Assembly: GCA_965224415.1 (NCBI GenBank)
Contig: CBDCZB010000005.1
Coordinates: forward strand, 496,001-560,000
Reading direction: 5' to 3'
Origin: DAOUJI01 sp965224415
GTDB lineage: Bacteria > Chloroflexota > Dehalococcoidia > Lucifugimonadales > JAGWBF01
Length of the DNA: 64,000 bases
The notes under the pieces are model-generated. The model worked only from the letters and a program-made list of their open reading frames with translations, did not search any database and was not told where the DNA came from. Below, piece after piece: positions 55,961-64,000 of this stretch. Position 1 is the stretch's first letter, and each line of letters starts with the position of its first letter. The translations under genes and the position numbers were made by a program.

Positions 55961-57685
55961 TTACTTATCCAACCACCATATCTCGTTGCGCATTCCCTCC
56001 CAGTAGTTGCCGCCCTTGGTCGCCGTTCCGTGGCCCTTTACGTATGACCACCAGGCGTCGAAGACGGTGAAACTGCCCTCGTATATCATCGGCACGTCTT
56101 CTTCTAGGATCGCTATGCCTTCGGCGATAATTCCCTGAAGGGCATCAGGGTCGGACTCGGCCGCCGCCCTGTCAATGATGGCGTCCAGGGCTGGATTGCT
56201 GTAGTTGTTGAAGTTGTAGCCGCCGCCGGTCTTGAAGGAAGCGGTCCAGTAGTCGGCCACGTGGGGCAGGGTCACGCCGAAACCCGTCACGGAGATGTCG
56301 TAGCGGCCCTGCTGGGCCTCTCCGTACCACTCACCTGACGCGATGGGCCTGAGTTCTGACTCGATGCCCAGGCGCCGCTTCAACTGGTCCTGGATAAGCT
56401 CCGAGGTAACCTCCGAGAAGGGGAACCCGGAGCGGACCAGGAAGTCCACGCCGGTGACTCCGTCGCCGTATCCGGCGTCCGCCATCAGCTGCGTGGCCTC
56501 GGCCAGGTCCTCTTCTGTGGGAGTTCTCCAACCGGGCATGTTTTGTGCCTCGCCCCAGTAGTCGGGGAAGAGAGGGTCGGTGGGCAGCAACCAGCCGCCC
56601 GGAGTGGTGAAGAAGAGTTCCTTCACGGCTTCAATCAGCGCAGGCTTGTCGACGGCCAGGTTTATGGCGCGCCGCACTCTGGCGTCGTCGAAAGGTGCGT
56701 TTTCGTTGTTTATCCAAAGGCCCAGGGGCACCGTGGGGTACAGTGCAGCGGACATCATGTCGTCCCGGCCCAAGGCCTCCTCAGCCGAACCGGGGTCCAC
56801 TCCGAAGCAGAAGTCCACCTGGTTGGCCAGGCAGGCAGCGCCGGTGGCCGGACCCAGGTTGAAATGCCAGGCCTCGATTCCGTCCAGGTATGGAAGGCCG
56901 GGGTTCCAGTAGTCGTTGTTCTTCTCAAGTCGCCTGACTACTCCGGGCTCCAGGTCTTTGTGGATGAAGGGGCCTGTGCCGGGGTAGTCGATGACGGTCT
57001 TGAGGTCGTAGTCGTTGTCGTCCAAGGTCTGTTCGCGGACGATGATGTTGAACCCGCCCGCAATGGCCCGCAGCAGGAAGCCCCTGGCTTCGGACAGCCG
57101 GAACTCCACGGTGGAAGCGTCCGTGGCCACAACCTCGGTCACCGTGTTGAATAGGCTCTGTCTGGGGCTAAGCACACCTTCCGGCGGGAAGATGATGTGG
57201 TTGAAGCTGGCCGCCACGTCGTTGGCCGTCAGGTCGGCTCCGTCGTGGAACTTGACGCCGTCGCGGATCTGGAAGGTGTAGGTCAAACCATCAGCGGCTA
57301 TCGTCCAGTCCTCGGCCAAGTCGGGAATTATTTCTTCCCATGTGACAGGGTCCACCTGCACCAGCAGGTCGTACATGGGCGCTTGCGGGCCCATGTTGGC
57401 TATGCTTCCCGTTTGGTGAATGTCGTACAAAGTGGAGTTGGCTATGCCGCCCCATCGTAGGACTCCGCCATACTTGGAGTCGGCCTCGGGCGCCATCAGG
57501 AACCCCTTGTCCAGCGGAACTGGAGTGGCCGTGGGCGGGACCGACGTGGCTGTCGGAGGGGCCGCAGTCTCGGTGGGTTTGGGAGTCGGCGTGGGGTCGT
57601 CAGCGCACGCGGCGGCTGCGACCAACACCAATGCAAAGGCGCCCAGCGCCCAAAGTTTGTACCTTAGAAACCATGCTTTTACCAT
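55961..57685 (-). CDS. ABC transporter substrate-binding lipoprotein (family 5), second system
   Basis: A 574-aa peptide/nickel-type binding protein. The lipobox VAAAAC (Cys27) is followed by a DPTPTPKPTET linker. Family text includes IPDLAEDWTIAADGLTYTFQIRDGVKFHDG, TGPFIHKDL and VRRAINLAVDKPALI. The ATG at 57685 has a GGAGAGGAG site. First gene of the operon with the two permeases. An aldolase gene upstream on the same strand hints that the ligand may be an organic acid and not a peptide; this is only a contextual guess. Confidence 0.92.
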   Translation of the reverse strand: MVKAWFLRYKLWALGAFALVLVAAAACADDPTPTPKPTETAAPPTATSVPPTATPVPLDKGFLMAPEADSKYGGVLRWGGIANSTLYDIHQTGSIANMGPQAPMYDLLVQVDPVTWEEIIPDLAEDWTIAADGLTYTFQIRDGVKFHDGADLTANDVAASFNHIIFPPEGVLSPRQSLFNTVTEVVATDASTVEFRLSEARGFLLRAIAGGFNIIVREQTLDDNDYDLKTVIDYPGTGPFIHKDLEPGVVRRLEKNNDYWNPGLPYLDGIEAWHFNLGPATGAACLANQVDFCFGVDPGSAEEALGRDDMMSAALYPTVPLGLWINNENAPFDDARVRRAINLAVDKPALIEAVKELFFTTPGGWLLPTDPLFPDYWGEAQNMPGWRTPTEEDLAEATQLMADAGYGDGVTGVDFLVRSGFPFSEVTSELIQDQLKRRLGIESELRPIASGEWYGEAQQGRYDISVTGFGVTLPHVADYWTASFKTGGGYNFNNYSNPALDAIIDRAAAESDPDALQGIIAEGIAILEEDVPMIYEGSFTVFDAWWSYVKGHGTATKGGNYWEGMRNEIWWLDK

Positions 57686-57797
57686 TCGTCTCCTCTCCTA
57701 TTTCGTGTTCCGATTGTAGATTTTGCGCAAGCCTACCGATTCATAAGAAACTGTTTGAAAAGAGCGTTGGTAGGAGATGCCGGATTCCAGGGGATGG

Positions 57798-58562
57798 CTA
57801 GCCTTCAATCCGGCTCACCTTGTCCAAGTATGACCTGGCGCCCTTGGCCACCCAGGGGCCCCAGTTAGTCAGGAAGAACCTGACGCCCTGGTCGTAGACG
57901 CTCTCCAGAGTCTCTTCCCTGGCCAGAAAACCGGCGGTCCGGCCGGCGTCGACAATCTTCCGAATGCACCGGTCAACCGTTTCGGTGACCTCTCTCGGCT
58001 CCGGTTCCGCGCTCCATGGGTTCCAAGGAACACCCATAGACGCGGCCAGGTCCGACGGGGCCATGAAGAATACATCGATGTTGTCCACGGTGAGAATCTC
58101 GTCCAGGTTTTCCACCGCCTCGACCTCTTCTATGAAGGCGATGACCAGGGTCTCGTCGTTGGCCGTGCGGTAGTAGTCAGGCTCGCCGTAGGACTGGCGT
58201 CCGGCGCCCATGCCTCGATAACCCAATGGCGAGTATTTGGCCGACTTGGCGGCCTTCTCGGCCTCTGCTTTGGTGTTCACGTGGGGAACGGCGATGCCGG
58301 TGCAGCCCGAGTCCAGGGTGCGGGTTATGAGGGAAGTGTCGTTGGTGGTCACCCGGCACACAGACGTGACGCCCCAGAGATCGCAGGCCCTGGTGGCATT
58401 GGTCAGCTGCTCCCAGGTGGTGGGAGCGTGCTCCGTCTCAATCCAGAGTCCGTCAAATCCGAACTGGCCCAAGAAATCTATGGTTTCGGGGTTATTTAGG
58501 CCTCCTACGACAGTAGCGGTCTTGCCTTCTTGCAGCTTGCGTTTGACCTTGTTGGGTTTGAT
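57798..58562 (-). CDS. HpcH/HpaI-family aldolase, apparent ATC start
   Basis: A 254-codon aldolase/citrate-lyase-beta-like protein that cleaves or forms 2-oxo-3-deoxy acids with pyruvate. Core text: FDGLWIETEHAP, GIAVPHVNTKAEAEKA, IDVFFMAPSDLAASMG. Upstream of the first TTG (58472) the frame continues with clear family sequence, IKPNKVKRKLQEGKTATVVGG, back to ATC at 58562, preceded at two codons by a TAA stop. No ATG, GTG or TTG precedes it, so translation begins at ATC or the start codon was lost by mutation. Confidence 0.82.
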   Translation of the reverse strand: MKPNKVKRKLQEGKTATVVGGLNNPETIDFLGQFGFDGLWIETEHAPTTWEQLTNATRACDLWGVTSVCRVTTNDTSLITRTLDSGCTGIAVPHVNTKAEAEKAAKSAKYSPLGYRGMGAGRQSYGEPDYYRTANDETLVIAFIEEVEAVENLDEILTVDNIDVFFMAPSDLAASMGVPWNPWSAEPEPREVTETVDRCIRKIVDAGRTAGFLAREETLESVYDQGVRFFLTNWGPWVAKGARSYLDKVSRIEG

Positions 58563-58836
58563 TTCTTACCTGCTGTCTCCAACCTAAATCAATAAAGTTG
58601 GCGAATCTTTATTTATCCAACCACGGATTGTACTTATGGCGTCTGCGCTCGTCAAGCGGTTGCACTGTCCTATTTTCTATCCCGTTCTCCGCCTTTCCGA
58701 CGCAGGCCGCAACCCAGAAGTCCCACGCCTGCGTACATCGCTCCGGACCCGGGCATGTCCCGCATCCGCCGAAAGTGGTTTTCCCTCGCGCCAATGTATA
58801 TAGTATTGAACGCTATAAACCCAGGAGCGTCTTCTT
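58563..58836. other. Divergent intergenic region
   Basis: No gene. A repeat-like TTTCCGACGCAGGCCGCAACC piece near 58695 resembles the inverted repeat at 21056. The promoter of the CoA transferase gene should lie near 58790-58820 (AATGTATATAGTATTG), but no firm box pair was found. Confidence 0.4.
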
Positions 58837-60084
58837 ATGGACTCAAACGGCCCTTCCCTCCCGGTTCCGGAATTCGGACCCCTCCAGGGAGTGCGAATCC
58901 TATCCACCGGCTCCATGGTTGCCCAGCCCTTTGCCGCAGAGTTGGCAGCGGAGATGGGCGCCCAGGTCATCCAGGTGGAGCGGCCCGGTGGCGGCGACGT
59001 CATGTGGCGGAAGCTGGACTTCCCGGTGGACGGCCCTGACGGGAACCCGATAGCCTTGGGTTGGATGCAAGACCACCGCAACACCTTCCATGTCACGTTG
59101 GACTTGGCCTCAAAAGAGGGGAGGGAGCTTTTCTTGGACTTGGTCAAAAAAGTGGATATCTGGATGGAAAGCTCTAAGCCGGGAGTCTACTCCCAATGGG
59201 GCCTCGACGACGAAACGGTGCTGGCGACAAACCCCCGTTTGGTCATCACCCACGTCTCGGGCTATGGGCAGGAGGGACATCCCGACTACCTGGGACGCGC
59301 GTCCTACGACTTCATAGCCCAGGGGTTCGCCGGGTTAATGCACCTTAACGGGTTCCCGGAGCCGGAGCCTCCGGTCCGGATGGTCCCCAGCATGGGAGAT
59401 TTCATCTCGGCCCTCTTTTGCCTCTGGTCCTCCCTGGCCGGTTATATCTCGGCCCAGAACACCGGACGCGGACAGGCGGTGGACGTGGCAATGCACGAAG
59501 CCACTCACCGCCTCCTCGGCGGCACTATGATGGCTTATTTCGAAAAGGGCATAGTGCGCACCCGGGGAGGCAACCGCGCCACGGCCTTCCAGCCATACGA
59601 CGTCTACAAGGCCTGGGACGGTTGGGTAATCATCGCCGCCATCGGAAACGTATTCGACCGTGTGTGCAAGGTCATCGGCCTCGACCCCTCGGAAGAAAAG
59701 TGGCGGGTGGCCCACGTGGACATAGAATCGCCAGAAGGCATAGAGTTCGACGCCCTTCTCAGAGGTTGGGTAGAGGAACACACTGTCGACGAGACAGTCG
59801 ACGCCATGAACGAGGCCCGGGTGGCCTGCGGGCCTATAATGACGGCCAGCGACATCGCGCAGGACCCCCACTACCAGGCGCGAAACGTCCACATAGAATG
59901 GGAAGACCTCCAGCTGGGCAGAAAGGTCAAGGGCACAGGGGTCGTGCCCAAGTTCTCCCGGACCCCCGGCGAGATATGGAGAGGTTCGGTGCCCGCCGGA
60001 CATGACAATCAGACCGTGTTCGGTGATTGGCTAGGGGTGACTTCGGAGACCTTGGAAGGTCTTAAGAGCAAAGGGATAATCTAG
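58837..60084 (+). CDS. CaiB/BaiF-type family III CoA transferase
   Basis: A 415-aa family III CoA transferase, which moves CoA between carboxylic acids through an enzyme-bound anhydride. The catalytic aspartate is Asp188 in PSMGDFISALF. LQGVRILSTGSMVAQPFAAELAAEMGAQVIQVERPGGGD is the N-terminal family hallmark, and FQPYDVYKAWDGWVIIA the second domain. The gene is divergent from the aldolase and followed after 38 bases by a small unknown gene. Substrate not known; carnitine, bile acid, oxalate or formyl transfer are all possible. Confidence 0.92.
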   Translation: MDSNGPSLPVPEFGPLQGVRILSTGSMVAQPFAAELAAEMGAQVIQVERPGGGDVMWRKLDFPVDGPDGNPIALGWMQDHRNTFHVTLDLASKEGRELFLDLVKKVDIWMESSKPGVYSQWGLDDETVLATNPRLVITHVSGYGQEGHPDYLGRASYDFIAQGFAGLMHLNGFPEPEPPVRMVPSMGDFISALFCLWSSLAGYISAQNTGRGQAVDVAMHEATHRLLGGTMMAYFEKGIVRTRGGNRATAFQPYDVYKAWDGWVIIAAIGNVFDRVCKVIGLDPSEEKWRVAHVDIESPEGIEFDALLRGWVEEHTVDETVDAMNEARVACGPIMTASDIAQDPHYQARNVHIEWEDLQLGRKVKGTGVVPKFSRTPGEIWRGSVPAGHDNQTVFGDWLGVTSETLEGLKSKGII

Positions 60085-60122
60085 AAGGGACGACAAACCA
60101 TAAAACAACCTAGGAGGCGACG

Positions 60123-60518
60123 GTGTTTAAGGGAACGCTGGAGCAGTTTGGCGACGTCAAAGTCATAGGCATGGACACCATCTCCGACTTGGTGGAGGAG
60201 GACGCTGGCGCCGTTCTAGTGTGCGCCTCCCACGGAGGCGTCAGTTCAGGCTCCTACGCCTGCAGGTATCCCATGCTGGCGGGGTTCTTCAATGACGCCG
60301 GAGTCGGCAAGGACGACGCAGGCATCGCCGCGTTGACCATGCTGGAGGAGAAGGGCGCGCCCGGCCTCACCTATAGCCACAACTCGGCCCGCATCGGCGA
60401 CGTGCAGGACGCCTGGGCCAACGGAATCATCTCCCACCTCAACGATTCAGCGGCCAAGGCCGGCTTCCAAAAGGGCCAGTCGGTCCAAGAAGCCCTGAAG
60501 AGGTTCGCCGCAGGATAG
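60123..60518 (+). CDS. Conserved hypothetical protein (131 aa)
   Basis: A small soluble protein not assigned to a named family. Its text is rich in likely functional motifs: LVCASHGGVSSGSYA, FNDAGVGKDDAGIAAL, YSHNSARIGDVQDAW and NGIISHLN. Conserved-looking Cys, His, Asp and Ser residues around residues 30-60 and 85-95 suggest a binding pocket. The GTG at 60123 has an AGGAGG site, and it follows the CoA transferase gene closely, so the two likely work together. No function is proposed. Confidence 0.7.
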   Translation: MFKGTLEQFGDVKVIGMDTISDLVEEDAGAVLVCASHGGVSSGSYACRYPMLAGFFNDAGVGKDDAGIAALTMLEEKGAPGLTYSHNSARIGDVQDAWANGIISHLNDSAAKAGFQKGQSVQEALKRFAAG

Positions 60519-60572
60519 CGGGATTGCCGGAATTGAAGCGGACGCAGATCGATAACTGTTTGGCGGGTATGG

Positions 60573-60770
60573 TTAGCCGTTGCCGCCGGAAGAGGGACAA
60601 GTTTCGGACCGATATTCTTCGACTAGAAAGGCCACGTCCTCAGGACTTAGGCCCTGCTCCCTTGCCCTCTGGTCACCGTATTGGAGGAGTGGCTTCCACT
60701 TGCACTCCTCGTTGTGGCGGAGGGTTTTCTCCTGAAAGAACTCGTTGTTGTATTGCCCTTGCTGCTTCAC
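60573..60770 (-). CDS. Small hypothetical protein, possible antitoxin fragment
   Basis: A 65-codon frame from GTG 60770. Its C-terminus YGDQRAREQGLSPEDVAFLVEEYRSE resembles the helical tail of small AbrB/VapB-type antitoxins, but the usual N-terminal DNA-binding part is missing. Stop codons occur just upstream in frame. It could be a remnant or a chance frame. Low confidence. Confidence 0.3.
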   Translation of the reverse strand: MKQQGQYNNEFFQEKTLRHNEECKWKPLLQYGDQRAREQGLSPEDVAFLVEEYRSETCPSSGGNG

Positions 60771-60816
60771 TGTCGGTCAACTATCTCATACGATGCCAAG
60801 CTGTGCCACCCGGTGG

Positions 60817-62244
60817 TCAGTCGTCGTCTTCCATGTCGGGCATTAGGACGAACTCCGGGTAGGACTCGATGCCCAATTCTCCGGCGTCCTGGCCCAGCTG
60901 CTCAACATTGCGGGACACGCGGGCTCCCATAGTCTTGTTCAGAGCTTGCCACAAGCCCCATGAGACGACGAACACGAACGCTCCTATCGAGAGCACGCCA
61001 ATAAGCTGCACGTGGAAGGTGGCCCCGCCCGCAATGCACGCCGCCAGAGTCCCCCACACTCCCGCAAACAGGTGAGCCGGCGTCGCTCCGACTACGTCGT
61101 CCAGCTTGACCTTTTCCAGCAGCTTGAGCCCCGCGACGCACAGAACTCCGCCTATTGCGCCTATGATTACGGCCCAGTAGTGATCGACGAAGGTTGGGGC
61201 GGCAGTAATGGACACCAACCCCGCTATTGCGCCGTTTAGTCCGGCGAAGAGGTCGATTCGGCCCAGGATGGGACGCGAGGCGAAAATGGCGGCCATGACT
61301 CCTGCCGCCGCCGCCAGGTTGGTGTTGACCAGCACGACGCTCATCGCGACGGCGTCGGCGGCGCTGCCCAGCGCCAACTGGGACCCTCCGTTGAAGCCGA
61401 ACCAGCCGAACCACAGTATGAAGACGCCCAGCGTCACCACCAGGATGTTCGAGGGCGGCGTGGGCCTGACCGTGCCGTCGCGTCGGAACTTGCCCAGCCT
61501 GGGCCCGACTACCAGTATGCCAGCTAGGGCCGCCCAGCCTCCGGTGCTGTGCACGATGGTCGAACCGGCGAAGTCCTGGAATCCCAGTTCGTTCAGCCAG
61601 CCGCCTCCCCACGTCCATGCTCCCACGATTGGATATATGATCATCGTCAGCAGCAGCGTGAACAGGAAGAACGACCACATTTTCACCCGCTCGGCCAAAG
61701 CGCCGGACACTATGGACGCCGCAGTCGCTACGAACACCATCTGGAAGAACCAGTCGGACATGACGGCGTAGCCTGGCCCGTCCTGTACCACGGCGGATGC
61801 GGCGCCTTCCCGACCTGCCAACAAAGCTATCTCGTCAGCCGATGGTCCGTACAGTGCTTTGAAGGAGCCGATGAGGCCGCTGAAGTCAGCGCCGAACAGG
61901 GTAAGCTCTCTATCAACCCCGACGTACATCAGGTTGTAGCCAATGAAGAAGTACGCCAGTCCGGCGATGGAGTAGAGTCCGATGTTCTTCAGGCAAATCA
62001 TGGCGGCGTTTTTGGTCCGCACGGAGCCGGACTCCAGCATAGTGAACCCCGCGCACATCCACATGACCAACGCCCCCCAGACGAGGAAAGCGAAGGTGTT
62101 GAAGATGAAGACGGTTTCTTCCTCGACGCCGGCCGCGTGGGCTACCGCCGGCTTGAACAGGAAGAAAACGAGGGCCACAACTCCGCTCGCCGCCAAAATG
62201 GCTGCCGGGCGGCGGTGTGAAAGGATGTGGACTAACGCCGTCAA
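60817..62244 (-). CDS. amt: Ammonium transporter (Amt family)
   Basis: A 475-aa Amt/Rh channel for ammonium. A cleavable-looking signal segment (ending AVAHA) precedes eleven membrane helices. The twin pore histidines are in IVHSTGGWAALAG and AHLFAGVWGTLAA. Family text such as MCAGFTMLESGSVRTKNA is present. The TTG at 62244 follows AGGAGA. No glnB/glnK lies beside it. IS630 copy 3 ends only about 27 bases upstream of the start, so the native promoter has probably been cut off, and expression may depend on the element. Confidence 0.93.
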   Translation of the reverse strand: MTALVHILSHRRPAAILAASGVVALVFFLFKPAVAHAAGVEEETVFIFNTFAFLVWGALVMWMCAGFTMLESGSVRTKNAAMICLKNIGLYSIAGLAYFFIGYNLMYVGVDRELTLFGADFSGLIGSFKALYGPSADEIALLAGREGAASAVVQDGPGYAVMSDWFFQMVFVATAASIVSGALAERVKMWSFFLFTLLLTMIIYPIVGAWTWGGGWLNELGFQDFAGSTIVHSTGGWAALAGILVVGPRLGKFRRDGTVRPTPPSNILVVTLGVFILWFGWFGFNGGSQLALGSAADAVAMSVVLVNTNLAAAAGVMAAIFASRPILGRIDLFAGLNGAIAGLVSITAAPTFVDHYWAVIIGAIGGVLCVAGLKLLEKVKLDDVVGATPAHLFAGVWGTLAACIAGGATFHVQLIGVLSIGAFVFVVSWGLWQALNKTMGARVSRNVEQLGQDAGELGIESYPEFVLMPDMEDDD

Positions 62245-62270
62245 AGGGATTCTCCTACCAGGGGACCCTA

Positions 62271-63492
62271 GTACTGAACCAAATCAGGATTGGCAGGGAT
62301 AGAGGCGATGGAGTTTGCGTCTGGCGTCTTGGGCAGTGAACCGCCAGTTAATGGTAGCTCCTATCGCGTTCCGCTCTGACACGCAGGCGCTGACGGCTCT
62401 TTCCAGGCTGTCCTCATCTCCGTTGCGTCCGCGCAGGCAGGCCCGGGCCAGCACGCTGAACTCGATCTCCGCCATATTCAGCCAGCTTCCGTGCTTGGGA
62501 GTGTGGTGCAACTCCAGCCGCTTGGCGATGCGCCGGGCCTCGGCCGCCGGGAAAGTCTCGTAAAGCGAGGCCATCCGATGCGTGTTCAGATTGTCGAGAA
62601 CCAGCCGAATCACCGGGACATCGGGGTAGGCCTCATCCACCAGCCACCGCATCTGCTGAGCGAAGTCCTGCATGGTGCGTTGCCGGGTTATCGCCACGTG
62701 GCGCCAGCCCCGGCGAGGCTCACAGGTGAGGAACAGGTTGCGCGTCCCTCCCCGCTGGTATTCGTAGTCCTCACGCCTCGGCCTCCCAGGCTTTGCCGGC
62801 AGCGGTTCCCTCACGTCGGCCAGCAACTGGGTGGAGGTCTCGTCAAAGCAGACCACCGGCCTCTGCGGATCGTAGGGCTCGGCGTAGAGATCCAGCACGT
62901 CCTCCATGGCCGCCACGAACTCTCCACCTACCTTGGGGATGCACCATTGTTTCTTGAGCCACGGCTTGAGCGTGTTTTTTTTAGCCGCAGGCGGACCGTC
63001 TCGGGAGATAAAGACTCCACCAATCCCAACTCCACCACCTTGCCCGCCAGGGCCCGCATGGTCCAGTGGTCATGACCGTCGGGCACCGGGCTGCAGGCCA
63101 AGGCTATCAGGTGGGCCTCCACCCTTTCATCCACCTTTCTGGGCCGGTTGACCTGGTTATGGTGCCTCAGCACCTCGTCCAGTCCTTCCTCGGCATACCG
63201 CCGCTTGGTGCGGAACACGGTCCGCTCCGACACGTCCAGTGCGGTGGCCACCTGGGGGGCGGTCCAGCCCTCATCTATCTTGATCAGGATGCGGGCCCGG
63301 GTAATCGCCTGTGCGGAACTCCTCCCAGCCCTGATCATCTTCCTGAGCCGTCCCTTTTCCTGTGTTGCCAGCCGGACTCCGTACTTCTCCTGCACCATGA
63401 CCACCTCACATCCCACAACCCTTCGTCTATCCCCAAGGTAGCATCCTGTCTGGGCTCACGTACTAACTGACAATGCCAGATTGGCCGAATAC
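62271..63492 (-). mobile_element. IS630-family insertion sequence, copy 3 (complete)
   Basis: A 1222-bp element with the same ends as the other two copies, flanked by TA at 62269-62270 and 63493-63494 in a CTAG site. It lies in the upstream region of the amt gene, with its transposase reading toward amt. Confidence 0.95.
62284..63398 (-). CDS. IS630 transposase, -1 frameshift (copy 3)
   Basis: The same two-frame transposase as in copies 1 and 2, from 63398 to 62284, with the eight-A frameshift run near 62975-62982 (T on the plus strand). Both halves are identical in protein sequence to the other copies. Read-through could express amt downstream. Confidence 0.9.
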
Positions 63493-63494
63493 TA

Positions 63495-63833
63495 GAAGGG
63501 GCGGCGGGACCGCCCGGCTCGGCATTGGCGCTTATTTTACCACCGCCTCGCGGCCTTGTCGTCAGATAAGCAACCTCGTTCAACTAGCCGATCCAGGGGC
63601 GTGGACTTTCCGTTCAGGTTCGGGGCGCAGCGACCACACGAAAAAGATTCCGCTTACACCGGTTGCCCACTAACGTAGGTGCACCTAGCTGCACTTGTGA
63701 TATATATTCCTGAATATATGAGAATAAAGAATGAAGGCGTCCAGGTTGGGACCATTCGCAAGGCGGTGTCAAACCTAAACCGGAGAGCTTCAAGAGTTTC
63801 GTTGCCCAGCTCCCAAGGGACGACTGAATATTC
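63495..63833. other. Gene-free region upstream of the SulP gene
   Basis: Apart from the two operator-like palindromes listed separately, no gene is supported. A 39-codon frame from 63717 ends exactly over the SulP start but lacks a ribosome site and homology. This region was presumably joined to the amt promoter region before IS630 copy 3 inserted. Confidence 0.5.
63702..63719. promoter_or_regulatory. Operator-like palindrome 1
   Basis: ATATATTC-CT-GAATATAT is a perfect 18-base palindrome, about 115 bases upstream of the SulP start. The core ATATTC-N2-GAATAT recurs at 63828-63841. Confidence 0.65.
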
Positions 63834-63841
63834 ATGAATAT
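63828..63841. promoter_or_regulatory. Operator-like palindrome 2 over the SulP start
   Basis: ATATTCATGAATAT is a perfect 14-base palindrome with the same core as the site at 63702-63719. It contains the ATG of the SulP gene, so a bound repressor could block both transcription and access to the start. ArsR/SmtB-family regulators use sites of this general type. Confidence 0.6.
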
Positions 63842-64000
63842 AAGGCGACTACTGTCCGCGGGAATGCCCCGCCAAATCAATTATGGTCTCGCCGATCTGC
63901 GCGGTGATGTCTTCGGCGGTCTCACAGCGTCGGGCATAGCGTTGCCTGTAGCGATGGGCTACGGAGTGATATCGGGTCTGGGAGCAGCGGCAGGCCTATA
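63834..64000 (+). CDS. SulP-family anion transporter, N-terminal part
   Basis: The frame from ATG 63834 runs off the window end after 55 codons. DLRGDVFGGLTASGIALPVAMGYGVISGLGAAAGLY is the strongly conserved first helix region of SulP (sulfate permease/SLC26) transporters. A second ATG at 63864 (MPRQIN) could be the start instead. The substrate (sulfate, bicarbonate or another anion) needs the missing part. Confidence 0.8.
   Translation, partial: MNIRRLLSAGMPRQINYGLADLRGDVFGGLTASGIALPVAMGYGVISGLGAAAGL

Noticed and set aside
63717..63837. A 39-codon gene overlapping the SulP start by ATGA
   Set aside because: It has no ribosome site and no similarity to regulators, and its ends lie in the palindromes, so the overlap is probably chance.

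Overview
This window looks like a chromosome segment of a free-living bacterium, probably of the phylum Chloroflexota (SAR202/Dehalococcoidia-like). That placement is inferred from gene content: NIPSNAP paralogues, CaiB-type CoA transferase, LLM-type oxidoreductase, P450, many SDRs, dipeptide-type ABC transporters, and lipoproteins whose lipobox is followed by Thr/Pro-rich linkers. It also rests on a 23S rRNA gene standing alone, with no 16S or 5S beside it. No phylogenetic computation was possible.

Layout. 0.1-3.4 kb: three tandem two-domain NIPSNAP genes behind ruvB. 3.7-10.2 kb: a PaREP1-like HEPN gene, then an iron cluster with a ferritin-like/VIT1 fusion (MbfA-like) convergent with a Fe(III) ABC operon (binding protein, fused permease, IsdG-like heme monooxygenase, ATPase) driven by a clear promoter with inverted repeats. 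10.4-13.6 kb: DUF1800 and NHL-repeat proteins and a jelly-roll protein. 13.6-16.1 kb: IS630 copy 1, a hicAB module and a decayed second hicBA module. 16.1-19.9 kb: initiator tRNA-fMet, a 41-codon zinc-knuckle protein and the 23S rRNA gene with its promoter and long processing stem, all on the minus strand. 19.9-24.2 kb: a 2-hydroxyacid dehydrogenase, an LLM oxidoreductase gene broken by IS630 copy 2, and a Memo-family gene. 24.2-27.1 kb: the circularly permuted ATP-grasp / transglutaminase / alpha-E module. 27.4-31.4 kb: a divergent dipeptide-type ABC transporter. 31.4-37.0 kb: catabolic enzymes (duplicated SDRs, P450, ThDP enzyme, SDR) ending at IS5 copy A. 37.9-40.7 kb: hypothetical, VHL-beta, DinB and epimerase genes.

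40.8-49.3 kb is the most accessory-looking part. It holds a phospholipase-D-like nuclease fused to an SF3/AAA-like NTPase, split by IS5 copy B; an RHH-type gene with its own operator; a DrrAB-like exporter with a pterin dehydratase and a MarR regulator; and a VapBC-YgjP operon. 49.4-53.9 kb: a collagen-like lipoprotein and a four-gene operon with two diiron-fold paralogues, one lacking two metal-ligand glutamates. 54.0-62.2 kb: a second dipeptide-type transporter, an aldolase with an apparent ATC start, a CaiB-type CoA transferase, a conserved unknown and an ammonium transporter. 62.3-64.0 kb: IS630 copy 3 and the start of a SulP transporter with two matching palindromic operators.

Mobile elements. 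Three 1222-bp IS630-family copies and two 812-bp IS5-family copies all sit in CTAG sites, and both families carry an A8 frameshift site. Removing the element restores an open frame in both interrupted genes (LLM oxidoreductase, PLD-NTPase), so transposition appears recent. The strongest candidate for an undescribed system is the PLD-NTPase locus; the asymmetric diiron pair and the iron/heme cluster come next.
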